NCBI RefSeq assembly: GCF_003609575.1
Contig: NZ_MBTA01000006.1
Coordinates: 1-49,895, forward strand
Source of the DNA: Pelobium manganitolerans
Lineage (GTDB): Bacteria > Bacteroidota > Bacteroidia > Sphingobacteriales > Sphingobacteriaceae
DNA: 49,895 bases
Direction of reading: 5' to 3'
In this document: piece after piece, positions 27,307-36,820 of the stretch
How positions within the stretch are numbered: position 1 is the stretch's first letter
How the letters are laid out: each line of letters begins with the position of its first letter
Made by a program: the position numbers and the translations under genes
The notes under the pieces: model-generated
What the model was told of the DNA's origin: nothing
The model's database searches: none
Seen by the model: only the letters and a program-made list of their open reading frames with translations

Positions 27307-28140
27307 TTACTTCACCTTAAAGTTAAACACAATTGTGCCCACTTGCATATCCGGTGCGTTTTCCAAAGTGTTAAAGCGCGAACCTAAAGCCGCATCTTCG
27401 CATTTATCCCACAACACGGGGTCGGTTAGGGTAGTGCCTCTGCCACCGGCTTTGGCGCTTGTTACCACGCCATTTTTGTCCACTCGGATTTCCACCACCA
27501 CTTTTCCGGATTTTTGTCCATCATCTTTTATCACCGGCAAGTTCACAAAGCGCCTGCTTTTTAAAGATAAGGCCACACCGCCGTTTCCAGAGCCTGTGCC
27601 ATCGTAGTTATCCGCCAGGGGGTCGCCCTCGGGTTTTCCTTGGTTGCCCGGCGCGCCGCCCGTACCATCGCCTGTGCCTGTACCCTTGTTTTTATTGCCT
27701 TTATATAAAGCGTTTTGGTTAATAACCGGTTTGGCGGGTTTATCTTCTGTTTTTTGCGTAGGGGCGTTTTTGGTAGCGTTATTTTTGGTGTTTAAACTAA
27801 CCGCGTCAGAATTGTCATCCGTTACAATATTATTATCGGCATTTACCGATTGCGTGTTTGCCGTAACCTCTTCATTAGGCGTAATTTTATCCGGAGCTTT
27901 ATTGTTGGCGTTGGGGTCAACAGAAGGCTCTTCAACGCTCATGTAATCGTTGCCCAGCCCTTCATCAGAGGTGCCGTAGTTTACAATAATACCGCCAATA
28001 CCAACTTCCTCTGGCGGTGCGGCGCGGTTAACAATGTAAAAAATGCTCAACAGCAAAAAAGCCACTAACAAGCCTACCGAAATTGCTATGGCTTTCGGGT
28101 AATTATTGTCGTTATCGCTCTTTAATAAGTTGTTAATCAT
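27307..28140 (-). CDS. TonB/TolA-like energy transducer
   Basis: A 277-residue inner-membrane protein linking the ExbB/ExbD motor to the outer membrane. A short cytoplasmic N-terminus leads to one membrane helix (AIAISVGLLVAFLLLSIFYIV, about 18-38). A long low-complexity linker rich in Asn, Asp, Gly and Lys (about 60-190) replaces the Pro-rich linker of classic TonB. The C-terminal region (KVVVEIRVDKNGVVTSAKAGGRGTT... ending GTIVFNFKVK) is a TonB C-terminal fold. It overlaps exbD by 4 bases (ATGA) as the last gene of a six-gene operon. It may serve the envelope (Tol-like) rather than nutrient import; which is not decidable from sequence. Confidence 0.86.
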   Translation of the reverse strand: MINNLLKSDNDNNYPKAIAISVGLLVAFLLLSIFYIVNRAAPPEEVGIGGIIVNYGTSDEGLGNDYMSVEEPSVDPNANNKAPDKITPNEEVTANTQSVNADNNIVTDDNSDAVSLNTKNNATKNAPTQKTEDKPAKPVINQNALYKGNKNKGTGTGDGTGGAPGNQGKPEGDPLADNYDGTGSGNGGVALSLKSRRFVNLPVIKDDGQKSGKVVVEIRVDKNGVVTSAKAGGRGTTLTDPVLWDKCEDAALGSRFNTLENAPDMQVGTIVFNFKVK

Positions 28141-28535
28141 TTTTGCGGTTCGGTGGCCAGCACCAGTTTTATTTTAAGCTTGTTGGCAATATCTGTTAAA
28201 CTCACCACATTTTGTATAGCGATGGTATTGTCTGCATATAAAATAACGGTTAAATCAGGATTTGCTTGCTGATATGCCGCTATCTTTTGCTCTAAAGCAT
28301 TAAACGGAACTTGCTCTTTCTCTACATAATATTCCAAATCTTTTGTGATGGAAACATTAATGGTTTTTTGCGGCGATGCCTGTCCCGAGCTTGAACGCGG
28401 TAAAAACAGCTTTACCACGTTTGGGTTTACCACAGCAGATGCCAACAGGAAAAACAGCAACAGAAAGAACATGATGTCGTTCAGTGCTGATGTGTGCACC
28501 TCTACATGTGGTCTTTGTCTTTTCCTAAAATTCAT
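28137..28535 (-). CDS. exbD: ExbD/TolR-family proton-channel subunit
   Basis: A 132-residue inner-membrane protein forming the proton channel with the ExbB/TolQ protein encoded upstream. One membrane helix (about 17-37, NDIMFFLLLFFLLASAVVN) carries the expected acidic residue (Asp of ALNDIMFFLL) that handles protons in ExbD/TolR. The periplasmic domain follows (KTINVSITKDLEYYVEKEQV). Overlaps of 4 bases with both neighbours show translational coupling. Confidence 0.93.
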   Translation of the reverse strand: MNFRKRQRPHVEVHTSALNDIMFFLLLFFLLASAVVNPNVVKLFLPRSSSGQASPQKTINVSITKDLEYYVEKEQVPFNALEQKIAAYQQANPDLTVILYADNTIAIQNVVSLTDIANKLKIKLVLATEPQK

Positions 28536-29230
28536 CGGCCTGGCTCCTCTAATAAATCAATAAACTCAATAGAATCTGTCTCCATCTTCAACACCACTTT
28601 ATCCACCATCGCGGTAAGCACATTGTACAAAATGTAGGCAATAATACCGATAATCAAACCGGTAGCAGATGAAATCATCTTCACATACAAGCCGCCAGAA
28701 ATGGTTCCAATTTCAATTACGCCTTTTACAGATACATCATGGAAAATGGTAATTACCCCGATAATGGTACCCACGAAACCCAACATGGGCGCAATACCGG
28801 CAATTACTCCTAAAATACCGAGGTTTTTTTCCAATTTAGAAACCTCTAAACGGCCAATGTTTTCAATAGCGCCCTCAATATCTTTAATGGGCCTGCCAAT
28901 GCGCAACAAACCTTTTTGCAACATTCGGCCTAAAGGCGTATTGCTGCTTTTGCAAATGGCAATTGCCGACTCTAGGTTGCCTGTTTTAATGCTAGAACGC
29001 ACTTGCATAGTCAGTTGTGATTCATCACGTGCGGCTTTTCTGATGGTCAAATAGCGCTCAAAAAATATCACCAAGCCCAAAAGTGCCAAAATGGTCAGCG
29101 GTATCATTACCCAGCCACCTTTGGTTAGCAAATCAAATAAACTCAATTCTTGATCTGGAGAGGCCTGCAATGCAGAAACAGCACTTGTTGCCGTATCGGT
29201 TAAGGGTTGTAAGGTGTCCTGTAAAAACAT
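28532..29230 (-). CDS. exbB: ExbB/TolQ/MotA-family proton channel subunit
   Basis: A 232-residue inner-membrane protein powering the TonB/TolA-like transducer with the proton gradient. Three membrane helices are visible: GGWVMIPLTILALLGLVIFFE (about 33-53), LGILGVIAGIAPMLGFVGTIIGV (about 140-162) and MISSATGLIIGIIAYILYNVLTA (about 185-207). The GLVIFFERYL and GTIIGVI motifs are family signatures. It starts 3 bases after the SPOR gene and overlaps exbD by 4. Confidence 0.93.
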   Translation of the reverse strand: MFLQDTLQPLTDTATSAVSALQASPDQELSLFDLLTKGGWVMIPLTILALLGLVIFFERYLTIRKAARDESQLTMQVRSSIKTGNLESAIAICKSSNTPLGRMLQKGLLRIGRPIKDIEGAIENIGRLEVSKLEKNLGILGVIAGIAPMLGFVGTIIGVITIFHDVSVKGVIEIGTISGGLYVKMISSATGLIIGIIAYILYNVLTAMVDKVVLKMETDSIEFIDLLEEPGR

Positions 29231-29233
29231 ATT

Positions 29234-30295
29234 TTAATTTAAAATTTTAATCGCTTTTTTAAATGCTTGTGGGTTTAACTCTTCTCTTACTCTTGCTAAT
29301 TCTTTTTCTGCTTCGGCATCACTGTAAAGTGTGGCGCAGCTGATTTTTATCATCGGGCCATCGGCGTCTTCTACAATATGTGCATCAATACCGTTTGCCT
29401 TTAATTGGCTTACTCTTTTAACGGCATCTTCGCGTCTGGTGTATAAACCAATAATAATTTCGTATTTGATATTTCCGCGCTTAGGCAAAACGTTAGTTTT
29501 TACCGATACATTTGCGGAGTCTTTCGCTTTTTCTACTTCAAAACCTTCTGCTTTCAGTTTAGATTCGATGTCGTTTTCTTGGTAAATAGAATCTGCTTTT
29601 TGCAGATCTGAAGCCACTGCGTTGTTTTTTGGCGGACTAACTGGCGCTATCGGGCTAGGACTTGTTTTCGGGTTGTAGGTTTGGATTTGCTTAATCAGGT
29701 TTTTATAAATGTCTGGTTTGGCAAAATACAATCCCGCCACAGCGGCCAAAATAACCACCGCAACAATGCCCATGCTAATGGCTAAAATGCCACGTTTTGG
29801 TTTCTCTTCCTCGTAATCTTCGGGCAGTGCGGTGCTTAAAGCCTGTTGCGCCAAGCTATAAGTTTCGGCCTCTTTACCCACCAAGCGTGGCGAAAAAGTA
29901 TCTAAAGCAGGCAATCCAAAAAACTCTTCGTTAAGCGCATGGTGCCGGTCCGACTGTAAGGTTAGCTGGCCGTTCTCGCTTTTTAAAGTGCCAATGCCGT
30001 TTAAAAAAACGGGTTCAACTTTTAAAGCGGCTTTAATTTCGCGGATATATTCATCTAATATCGCATAAGCGGAGGTTAGCGGCGTGTTTTGCTTTTGGCT
30101 AATGAGGTGCACCAATTTATCATCGTGCATATATTCATCGCTGTATGCAATTTCACTGGCAGGCGGAAAAAACGTTTTGTTGGCATCATCATAATATCCG
30201 GGGCGCCGTTTTTTGAAAAAACGACCCAAGCCAGGCACCGTTACCTGATCTTTTTCCGTAATTAATTCAACCAAATAATTCGCGATTTCCATCAA
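29234..30295 (-). CDS. HU-CCDC81-like and SPOR domain membrane protein
   Basis: A 353-residue inner-membrane protein. The N-terminal cytoplasmic part (1-140) looks like the paired HU-CCDC81_bac domains found in Bacteroidota: IANYLVELITEKDQVTVPGLGRFF, then PLTSAYAILDEYIREI and FLNGIGTLKSENGQL. A membrane helix lies at about 175-195 (LAISMGIVAVVILAAVAGLYF). After a linker, a C-terminal SPOR domain (about 272-350, KYEIIIGLYTRREDAVKRVSQLKANG) should bind peptidoglycan with denuded glycan strands, as at division septa. It sits between the beta-barrel and exbB genes, so it may place the ExbB/D/TonB machine at the septum (inference). The pair of domains is characteristic of this phylum. Confidence 0.85.
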   Translation of the reverse strand: MMEIANYLVELITEKDQVTVPGLGRFFKKRRPGYYDDANKTFFPPASEIAYSDEYMHDDKLVHLISQKQNTPLTSAYAILDEYIREIKAALKVEPVFLNGIGTLKSENGQLTLQSDRHHALNEEFFGLPALDTFSPRLVGKEAETYSLAQQALSTALPEDYEEEKPKRGILAISMGIVAVVILAAVAGLYFAKPDIYKNLIKQIQTYNPKTSPSPIAPVSPPKNNAVASDLQKADSIYQENDIESKLKAEGFEVEKAKDSANVSVKTNVLPKRGNIKYEIIIGLYTRREDAVKRVSQLKANGIDAHIVEDADGPMIKISCATLYSDAEAEKELARVREELNPQAFKKAIKILN

Positions 30296-30336
30296 TCTGT
30301 AAAAATAGTTTTTTTAGCGGTAACGCCTAAAAAATT

Positions 30337-32079
30337 CTAAAAGCCGTAGCTTACACCGCCAAAGATGTTTATGCCATAGTTATTGTAATAAGGCAAACGT
30401 TCGTAATCATTAGCTAATATGTTGTTTACCCTAAAAAATACGCCTAGCTGTTTGTTGTGCTGGTAGTTGGCGCCAACGCTAATATCGGCGAAAGCCTTAA
30501 TGGTTTTAGTAGTAAAAGTTGGGTTAGGATAATTAGACGGGATGTCGAATATCTTCGCTTTTGTTTCGCCTTGGAAAAGCAAATCGCCAAAGATTTTTAC
30601 TTTATCTACAATTTTAAATGAAGCGGTAGATTGTAAGGTGAAACCCGGGCGAAACCAAGCGTAGTTTTCTCGGCTATTATCGTATTGTTTAACGTCAATT
30701 TTGCTGTCTAAATTGAAGGCTTCAGAAAAGTTAATATTAAGCTCGCCGGTAAAGCCGATTACGTTGGTGTTGCCCAGCATATAATCAACGTTAAACTTGT
30801 TGCGCTGGGTGCTGTCGGTAACAAAGTAGGAGAGATCGCCCAAGGTTTTGTAGCTCACCATTGCTTTGTAGCCCACATTTGGTGCAAAGGTTCCGCGGAT
30901 ACCGCCAGAAATATTGATTTTTTCTACCGTGTTTTTTAGCCCTACGTTTTGGTTCAGATAAGGGTTTTCATCCGTTAAATTTTTCAAGGTATTTTTTTGG
31001 ATATCGCCACCTAAACTTCCAAAAATGGTAAGGTAGTTTTTGATGAGCATAAAATCTAAACTTACTGCAGGGAAAATATGGATGCGCTGGTTGCTGCCAA
31101 ACTCGTTTACGTAATTGATACCGCCGGTTAGTTTTAAAACTTCTGTTTGTATTTTAATGTAAGGGTTTAGTTTAAACAAATTGTTGTTGAAGCTGTAGGC
31201 GGAGTCTTTGCTGGTGGTTAAATCTACCGATGCATTGGCGCCTAAATGGAATTTGTTTAGATCTTGGCCCAAACCGCCAGAGATGATTACCGAGTTTTCT
31301 TTGGCTTTAAAGGCATTATTGAAAATGTAGCCTTTGGCTTTTGCGGCGTAGGTGAAACTGCTTTCATCATCGGCATCTACACGGTTAAAAAGTAAACCTT
31401 CGGCATTAAAATAGTTGAAAAGCTGTTTATGCGGGTCGGGGTTGCTGAAAGATGCTAAGGGATCTGTGCCGTAAAAATAGGTTCCCAAACGGTCGTAGCC
31501 CAATTTGCCTTCCATCACTAAATTGTCGCCAATGCTTCGGCCGTAGCCGCTTAAGCTTTGTTTGCTTATTTTCTGCTGGTTCTCTTTACCATTCATAGAT
31601 AAATGGTTGAAGTTGAAACCGGCCTGCAAAGCGGGGTCCTGCCCGGTAGCGATATTCAACTGCGCTAAACCGGTGCCTAAATTACCAAAGCCCAATTTAG
31701 CGTAATTGTTTTGACGCTGGGCTGCAATTTCTTTGGCCAGTTTTTGCGCTTCCAACTCGCGCAAGCCACTGTTTAAATCCAGTTTTTTATCAATCAGGTT
31801 GTACTTTACCTGCGGATTAAAAGGTTTTGTCTCATTCAAATTCGGGCTTCTTCTAATCTTCACGGCATCGGCCAAAATAGGTTTGTACGAGCGTACAATC
31901 TCCACCTCCTCGGTTACTGCGTTGCGTTTGCTGGTATCTTGCTTAACCGCGGTGCTTGACGTAGTTTGAGGCTTGTTGGCATCTTGCGCAGGTGCTGGTT
32001 TAGCCGTGTTTTGTGCATTAGCGCCAATCGCAAATAAGCTCGAAAAAATAAAAGCGCTGATATATGGTGTTTTATTCAT
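30337..32079 (-). CDS. Outer-membrane beta-barrel protein (TonB-dependent-receptor-like, no plug)
   Basis: A 580-residue exported protein with a signal peptide ending near GANAQN. A Pro/Ala/Lys/Gln-rich stretch (23-50) and an EIVRSYKPILADAVKIRRSP segment precede a long series of alternating strands ending in GVSYGF, a terminal aromatic as in outer-membrane barrels. No plug domain is present, so it is unlikely to be a normal TonB-dependent importer though the barrel resembles one. Start and the TPR gene stop are 3 bases apart, placing it in the Tol-like operon. Function unknown; a structural or anchoring role is possible. Confidence 0.8.
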   Translation of the reverse strand: MNKTPYISAFIFSSLFAIGANAQNTAKPAPAQDANKPQTTSSTAVKQDTSKRNAVTEEVEIVRSYKPILADAVKIRRSPNLNETKPFNPQVKYNLIDKKLDLNSGLRELEAQKLAKEIAAQRQNNYAKLGFGNLGTGLAQLNIATGQDPALQAGFNFNHLSMNGKENQQKISKQSLSGYGRSIGDNLVMEGKLGYDRLGTYFYGTDPLASFSNPDPHKQLFNYFNAEGLLFNRVDADDESSFTYAAKAKGYIFNNAFKAKENSVIISGGLGQDLNKFHLGANASVDLTTSKDSAYSFNNNLFKLNPYIKIQTEVLKLTGGINYVNEFGSNQRIHIFPAVSLDFMLIKNYLTIFGSLGGDIQKNTLKNLTDENPYLNQNVGLKNTVEKINISGGIRGTFAPNVGYKAMVSYKTLGDLSYFVTDSTQRNKFNVDYMLGNTNVIGFTGELNINFSEAFNLDSKIDVKQYDNSRENYAWFRPGFTLQSTASFKIVDKVKIFGDLLFQGETKAKIFDIPSNYPNPTFTTKTIKAFADISVGANYQHNKQLGVFFRVNNILANDYERLPYYNNYGINIFGGVSYGF

Positions 32080-32082
32080 TTG

Positions 32083-35000
32083 TTATTTGCCGTTTATTGC
32101 TTTCAATTTAGTTTTTGCTGTTTCTACAATTTCGTCATCGCCTTCGTAGTTTTCGATGATACTTTTTAGCGTGGCAATGGCCTGCACTTTATCTTTTAAA
32201 GCCACATAATTATCGGCTAATAAAATGAAAGATTTTGCGCCCCAGTAATCATAATTAGGCATGTCGTTTATCAGCTGGAAGCAGGTTTTTTGCGATGCCT
32301 TATAGTCTTTTTGCTGATATTGAATTTCGGCTACGTTGTACAAAGCTTCTGCGCCAGCAACAGATTTGGTAGCTTTTACCACGCCTTCAAATTCTTTTTT
32401 GGCTTTTACGGTGTCTGCCAAAAGCAAATAGGCTTTACCGGCGTATAAACCGGCTTTGTTGCGGTCTTCTTCAGATGATTTTTCGTAATCGCGTACCAAA
32501 TTTACGTACAGTAAAGTTTGATCTGGCACTTTAATGCCGGCATAAGCAACCATTAGGTTGTTGATGGCAAAGCTGTAGTTGGCTTTATATTCTGATGCAA
32601 TCTCCAGTTTTTTAAGGTGAACGATAGCTTCGTTATACTGTTTGGTGCTTAGGTAAATTTTAGAAATGCTTATCAAAGCACGTTCGGTGTATTCGCTGGT
32701 CCAATCGTTCAAAATGTATTCGTAATCAATGATGGCCGGTGCGTATTTGCCTAAGTTTTTATAGCTTTCTGCGCGGATAAACTTTGCCTGTTTATCTTGG
32801 ATGGCTTTCGGGAATTTATCAAAGTAAGCATTTACAGATTCGATGGCGTTTTCCCAGTTTCCTCTTAAATATTGGCTGTAGGCCGCCTGGAACATAATAT
32901 TATCTTGTTCGGAAGTGGTGTAATTACCGATAGAAGTGGTGTTGGCGTAATTGATAAACTCTGTGGCATTGCCCATATCCAAATAAATTTTTTGGATCAG
33001 CTTTAAAGATTGTTGTGCCTCATCGGTAGATTTATATTCGGCAATAACACGTTTAAAAGTTTCTAAGGCCGCTTGGTCGTTTTTCTGGTCATAATTTACC
33101 AAACCAATGGTCACCAAGGCACGCGGAACATACGAGCTACGCGGATATTTTTGGATAAATGCCGTTAAATCTGTCTTTGCTTTGTCGCCCTCGCCAATTA
33201 AGAAATGGGTGTACGGAATTTCAAAGCCGGCGTCATCGGCATAATTAGAATTCGGGAATTTTGCGAGCAAAGATTCTAAGGTTGCAATTTTTACCTGTGG
33301 CTGGTTTTGTAAACCCTCAATAATACCGCGCTGAAACAAAGCGTAGTCCTGACTTGATCCGCCTTGCGCGATTATTTTATTGTAATAGCCTAAAGCTAGG
33401 TCGTAGTTTTTGGCGCCAAAGTAAGCATCTGCCAAACGCAAAGTGGCATCTTTAATAGTTTTAGGATCTTTTTCGTTTCCGTTTAAAAAACGTGCGTAGT
33501 AGGTGGCGGCCTTCGGATAATTTTCTCCCTCTAAAGCTGCATAACCTAAGGCGTAGTTTGCGTAGTTGTACAAATCTGTTTTGCGCGATGCAGGCATACC
33601 CAAAAAGTTTTCGAAGTAATTTACAGATTCACTGTATTTACGCACTTCATACATCGCCTCGGCGCACCAGTAAGTGGCTAAAGCAAAAATTTCTTTATCC
33701 ACCGGGAAATTGTTCGACCGTAAAAACAAGCCGATCGAGTTTTCAAAGGCGCGCTCGTTGTAAAACTCTAAAGCTCGGTAATAAGTTACTTTTTGGTAAG
33801 CCTCTTTGGCGTCTTCGGTTTTATCATCAATGCCCTCCAAAATATCTATGGCTTCTTTATAGTTTTTGGTGCTTAATAAAACCTTTGCCAGCAGGGTTTT
33901 AGCTTCGTTTAAATGTTTAGAGCGCGGGTATTTTTTTAAATATTCTTGTGCTGCGTCAAGCGCGATGTTGTGGAACTGTAGCTCGTAAGACAGTTTAGCG
34001 AAATTAAAAAGTGCTTCCTCCTCAATTTGCTTATCAAAATCCATTTTAGAGCTAAATTGGAAAGCATTGCGCGCGCCCTGTTTGTTTTTTGTGGTTAAGT
34101 AAGCATCGCCCAAAGTGTATAAACCGGCTTGGCTGTATGCTGTTTGATCATTAATCAGTTTGCCCAGTTGCTCAATAGCCTGATTGTACTTTTTTAGCTT
34201 ATAGTAGGTGTAACCAATTTGGTAACTATCGTGGTTGTTTTGGGTTTTGCCCATGTCTTGCTTCATAAAACGCTCGTAGTACGCTAAAGCATTGGTATAG
34301 TCGTTTTTTGCAAAGTAAGAAGCGGCAATGATGCGTAACAGTTCGGTTTCGCGCAGTTGCTTAGTGTTTTCTACAATAGGCACCGCATAGGCTAAAACAT
34401 CATCGTATCGTTTATCTAAATAATAAATAGCAGATATATAATAAGGGTAGCTCGCTTCGTAGGTTTTAGAATTTTTTAATTTTTCGAAGTTTTTTAAGGC
34501 CACGGCATACTCTTTATCTAGGTAAGAGATGTAAGCAAAATAATAAGTGGCTTGTTCGCGATATTTAGAGTCGCCGTCTTTAACTAAACTAAAAAGTGGC
34601 TTGGCGCTGGCGTAATCGTTGGTTTCAAAATAGGCATAGGCGGTTTTAAACTTGTATTCCGCATCTTCTTTACCGGCTAAATCTACCGAGCTTACTTTGG
34701 TAAACCAGTCTAAAGCTTCTTGATAATCGCCCTGATTAAAATAATATTTACCAACTTGGAAATAAGCCTGTTTTGCGCGCGGACTTTCGGGATGTTTTTT
34801 GATAAACAATTTAAACAATTGTTCGGCATCATCATTATCCAGCGCCAAAGCACAGTATGCGCGGTAATACTCGGCGTTGATTTTAATGTTGCTTACGTCT
34901 GTGTTTTTCTCAGATTGTGGCGTTTCTACCGTAGCGTTTTGTTCTACCTCGTAAAAAAGTGCCGATGCCGCGGCGTATTTTTCCTGCTCTAACAGCTCTA

Positions 35001-35106
35001 AAGCATTTTTATATTTCTCGTTTATTTTAAAAAACGCCGGCAGCTGTGCTTGCGCTAAGGCGGTAGTTAAAAAAAGTGGAACAAGAAAGAACGTTATTTT
35101 GCGCAT
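32083..35106 (-). CDS. Large exported TPR-repeat protein
   Basis: A 1007-residue protein with a signal peptide (MRKITFFLVPLFLTTALAQAQ) and tetratricopeptide repeats almost throughout, many with the pattern AYFxxGKYYFNQGDYxxALDWF. Such proteins scaffold envelope complexes; the repeats resemble YbgF/CpoB-type TPRs that in other bacteria work with the Tol system. The ATG at 35106 is chosen because the signal peptide starts there; an in-frame ATG at 35145 would add 13 unlikely residues. It is the first gene of the six-gene operon with the beta-barrel, SPOR, ExbB, ExbD and TonB-like genes. About 105 bases separate it from pyrB. Confidence 0.88.
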   Translation of the reverse strand: MRKITFFLVPLFLTTALAQAQLPAFFKINEKYKNALELLEQEKYAAASALFYEVEQNATVETPQSEKNTDVSNIKINAEYYRAYCALALDNDDAEQLFKLFIKKHPESPRAKQAYFQVGKYYFNQGDYQEALDWFTKVSSVDLAGKEDAEYKFKTAYAYFETNDYASAKPLFSLVKDGDSKYREQATYYFAYISYLDKEYAVALKNFEKLKNSKTYEASYPYYISAIYYLDKRYDDVLAYAVPIVENTKQLRETELLRIIAASYFAKNDYTNALAYYERFMKQDMGKTQNNHDSYQIGYTYYKLKKYNQAIEQLGKLINDQTAYSQAGLYTLGDAYLTTKNKQGARNAFQFSSKMDFDKQIEEEALFNFAKLSYELQFHNIALDAAQEYLKKYPRSKHLNEAKTLLAKVLLSTKNYKEAIDILEGIDDKTEDAKEAYQKVTYYRALEFYNERAFENSIGLFLRSNNFPVDKEIFALATYWCAEAMYEVRKYSESVNYFENFLGMPASRKTDLYNYANYALGYAALEGENYPKAATYYARFLNGNEKDPKTIKDATLRLADAYFGAKNYDLALGYYNKIIAQGGSSQDYALFQRGIIEGLQNQPQVKIATLESLLAKFPNSNYADDAGFEIPYTHFLIGEGDKAKTDLTAFIQKYPRSSYVPRALVTIGLVNYDQKNDQAALETFKRVIAEYKSTDEAQQSLKLIQKIYLDMGNATEFINYANTTSIGNYTTSEQDNIMFQAAYSQYLRGNWENAIESVNAYFDKFPKAIQDKQAKFIRAESYKNLGKYAPAIIDYEYILNDWTSEYTERALISISKIYLSTKQYNEAIVHLKKLEIASEYKANYSFAINNLMVAYAGIKVPDQTLLYVNLVRDYEKSSEEDRNKAGLYAGKAYLLLADTVKAKKEFEGVVKATKSVAGAEALYNVAEIQYQQKDYKASQKTCFQLINDMPNYDYWGAKSFILLADNYVALKDKVQAIATLKSIIENYEGDDEIVETAKTKLKAINGK

Positions 35107-35230
35107 AATCTCTTTAAAGTAAATCTGATAAATATAGGCTTGCAATCGGCTTTATCACCTATGAATTAACTAACAGCTGTTAGTAAAGCAAATACAACGC
35201 ATTTTTTGCGCCAATCATATCTAGGTTTCT

Positions 35231-35256
35231 GAAAAAGCCTTTAGCCGGAGGCTATT
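35231..35256 (-). terminator. Possible terminator after pyrB
   Basis: On the minus strand a TAGCC/GGCTA stem overlapping the pyrB stop codon is followed by AAGGC and five T residues. The stem is short, so this is tentative. Confidence 0.4.
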
Positions 35257-36187
35257 TTTGGCTGGCCAACAGGTAAAGTACGGCCATTCTTACGGCTACG
35301 CCGTTTTCTACTTGGTTTAAAATGATAGATTGTTTGCTATCCGCCACATCACTGCTAATTTCCACGCCACGGTTAATAGGGCCCGGGTGCATCACCACAA
35401 TTTCTTTGTCTAAAGAATCCAGCAGTTTCTTATCTAAACCGTACATCATCGCATATTCGCGCAAAGATGGGAAGTACTTAATGTCTTGCCTTTCCAGCTG
35501 TATGCGCAACATATTGGCTACGTCGCACCAGTTTAAGGCTTTGCGTAAATCATGCTCAACCTTAACGCCCAGCGTGTGTATATATTTCGGAATTAGGGTT
35601 GTTGGCCCGCAAACCATGACTTCGGCACCCAATTTTTGCAAACATAAAATATTAGAGAGTGCCACGCGCGAGTGCAGAATGTCTCCCACAATCACAATTT
35701 TTTTGCCTTCAATAGCGCCCAGCTTTTCGCGGATAGAAAAGGCATCTAACAAAGCCTGTGTAGGATGCTCGTGCGCGCCATCGCCAGCATTAACAATTTG
35801 CGCGTCAATGTGTTTACTTAAAAACACGCCGGCGCCGGGGTAGGGATGGCGCATCACCACCATATCTACCTTCATGGCTAAAATATTGTTTACGGTATCA
35901 ATTAGCGTTTCGCCCTTGCTTACCGATGAACTTGATGCCGCAAAGTTGACCACATCTGCCGAAAGGCGTTTTTGCGCCAGCTCAAAAGACAGCTTGGTGC
36001 GCGTAGAGTTTTCGAAGAAAATATTGGCGATGGTGATATCCCGCAAGGAAGGCACTTTTTTTATCGGCCGGTTTATAACGTCTTTAAACGTATCTGCCGT
36101 TTCTAAAATGAGCTGAATGTCTTGGGCATTTAAATCTTTGATGCCCAAAAGGTGTTTGCTGCTCAATCTTTGTGTTATTTCAGACAT
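35252..36187 (-). CDS. pyrB: Aspartate carbamoyltransferase catalytic subunit
   Basis: A 311-residue cytoplasmic enzyme making carbamoyl-aspartate from carbamoyl phosphate and aspartate, the first committed step of pyrimidine synthesis. The carbamoyl-phosphate site is FENSTRTKLSFE (about residues 56-67), with MRHPYPGAG and HEHPTQALLDAF in the middle and the C-terminal HPGPINRGVEI. Length matches other catalytic chains (about 310). pyrR ends 3 bases upstream, forming an operon; no pyrI regulatory subunit gene is adjacent. Confidence 0.97.
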   Translation of the reverse strand: MSEITQRLSSKHLLGIKDLNAQDIQLILETADTFKDVINRPIKKVPSLRDITIANIFFENSTRTKLSFELAQKRLSADVVNFAASSSSVSKGETLIDTVNNILAMKVDMVVMRHPYPGAGVFLSKHIDAQIVNAGDGAHEHPTQALLDAFSIREKLGAIEGKKIVIVGDILHSRVALSNILCLQKLGAEVMVCGPTTLIPKYIHTLGVKVEHDLRKALNWCDVANMLRIQLERQDIKYFPSLREYAMMYGLDKKLLDSLDKEIVVMHPGPINRGVEISSDVADSKQSIILNQVENGVAVRMAVLYLLASQK

Positions 36188-36190
36188 ATT

Positions 36191-36742
36191 TTAAACGTTT
36201 TCAGATACAAGTACAACTTTGTCTTCTTTATCGGTTTCTTCCCAGCTTACCACTACTTTTTGCGATGAAATAGAATCTACCTTCATGCCGATGTAATCTG
36301 CTTCGATAGGGAGTTGACGGCTATACCGGCGGTCCACCAGCACCAAAAGCTCTACTTTTTCTGGGCGGCCGTAAGCCAAAATAGCGTCCATAGCTGCGCG
36401 GATGGTGCGCCCCGTCCACAGCACATCATCTATTAAAATCACTTTTTTATTTTCGATGATGAAATCAATCTGGGTGGTATTGGGCACCAGCGGGCTGTCG
36501 CCACGGCGGAAATCATCGCGGTAAAAAGTAATGTCTAAAATGCCATTTTGAATTTGTGTGCTTGGTATAATTTCCTTCAGTTCTTTGGAAATACGTTGCG
36601 CCAAATAAATGCCTCGCGGCTGTATACCTAAGATTACCGAATTTGAGAAATCGTTATGGTTTTCAATTAATTGATGACAAAGCCTTTGTATAGTAACCTG
36701 GAATTTCTGACCGTCAAGAAGTGTTAAGTTTCGCATCAGCAT
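36191..36742 (-). CDS. pyrR: PyrR bifunctional regulator / uracil phosphoribosyltransferase
   Basis: A 183-residue protein of the PRTase fold. It can convert uracil and PRPP to UMP, and in Gram-positives it also binds pyr mRNA to control attenuation. The PRPP-binding motif is VILIDDVLWTGRTIRAAMDAI (around residue 95), with ILGIQPRGIYLAQRI before it. A second ATG two codons downstream (MRNLTLLDG) fits the usual PyrR start better. Three bases separate it from pyrB. I see no anti-terminator structure in the 78 bases before it, so attenuation control is not shown here. Confidence 0.93.
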   Translation of the reverse strand: MLMRNLTLLDGQKFQVTIQRLCHQLIENHNDFSNSVILGIQPRGIYLAQRISKELKEIIPSTQIQNGILDITFYRDDFRRGDSPLVPNTTQIDFIIENKKVILIDDVLWTGRTIRAAMDAILAYGRPEKVELLVLVDRRYSRQLPIEADYIGMKVDSISSQKVVVSWEETDKEDKVVLVSENV

Positions 36743-36820
36743 GGTGGTTTGGGCAAAAATAGGAAAATTTTTAGGATAGAAGCGTTGCTTTTACTGCAAC
36801 GGGCTTTTTGGGCGCAATTT

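Noticed and set aside
36743-36820. PyrR-binding attenuator before pyrR
   Set aside because: The gap is only 78 bases and I see no competing anti-terminator/terminator pair in it.
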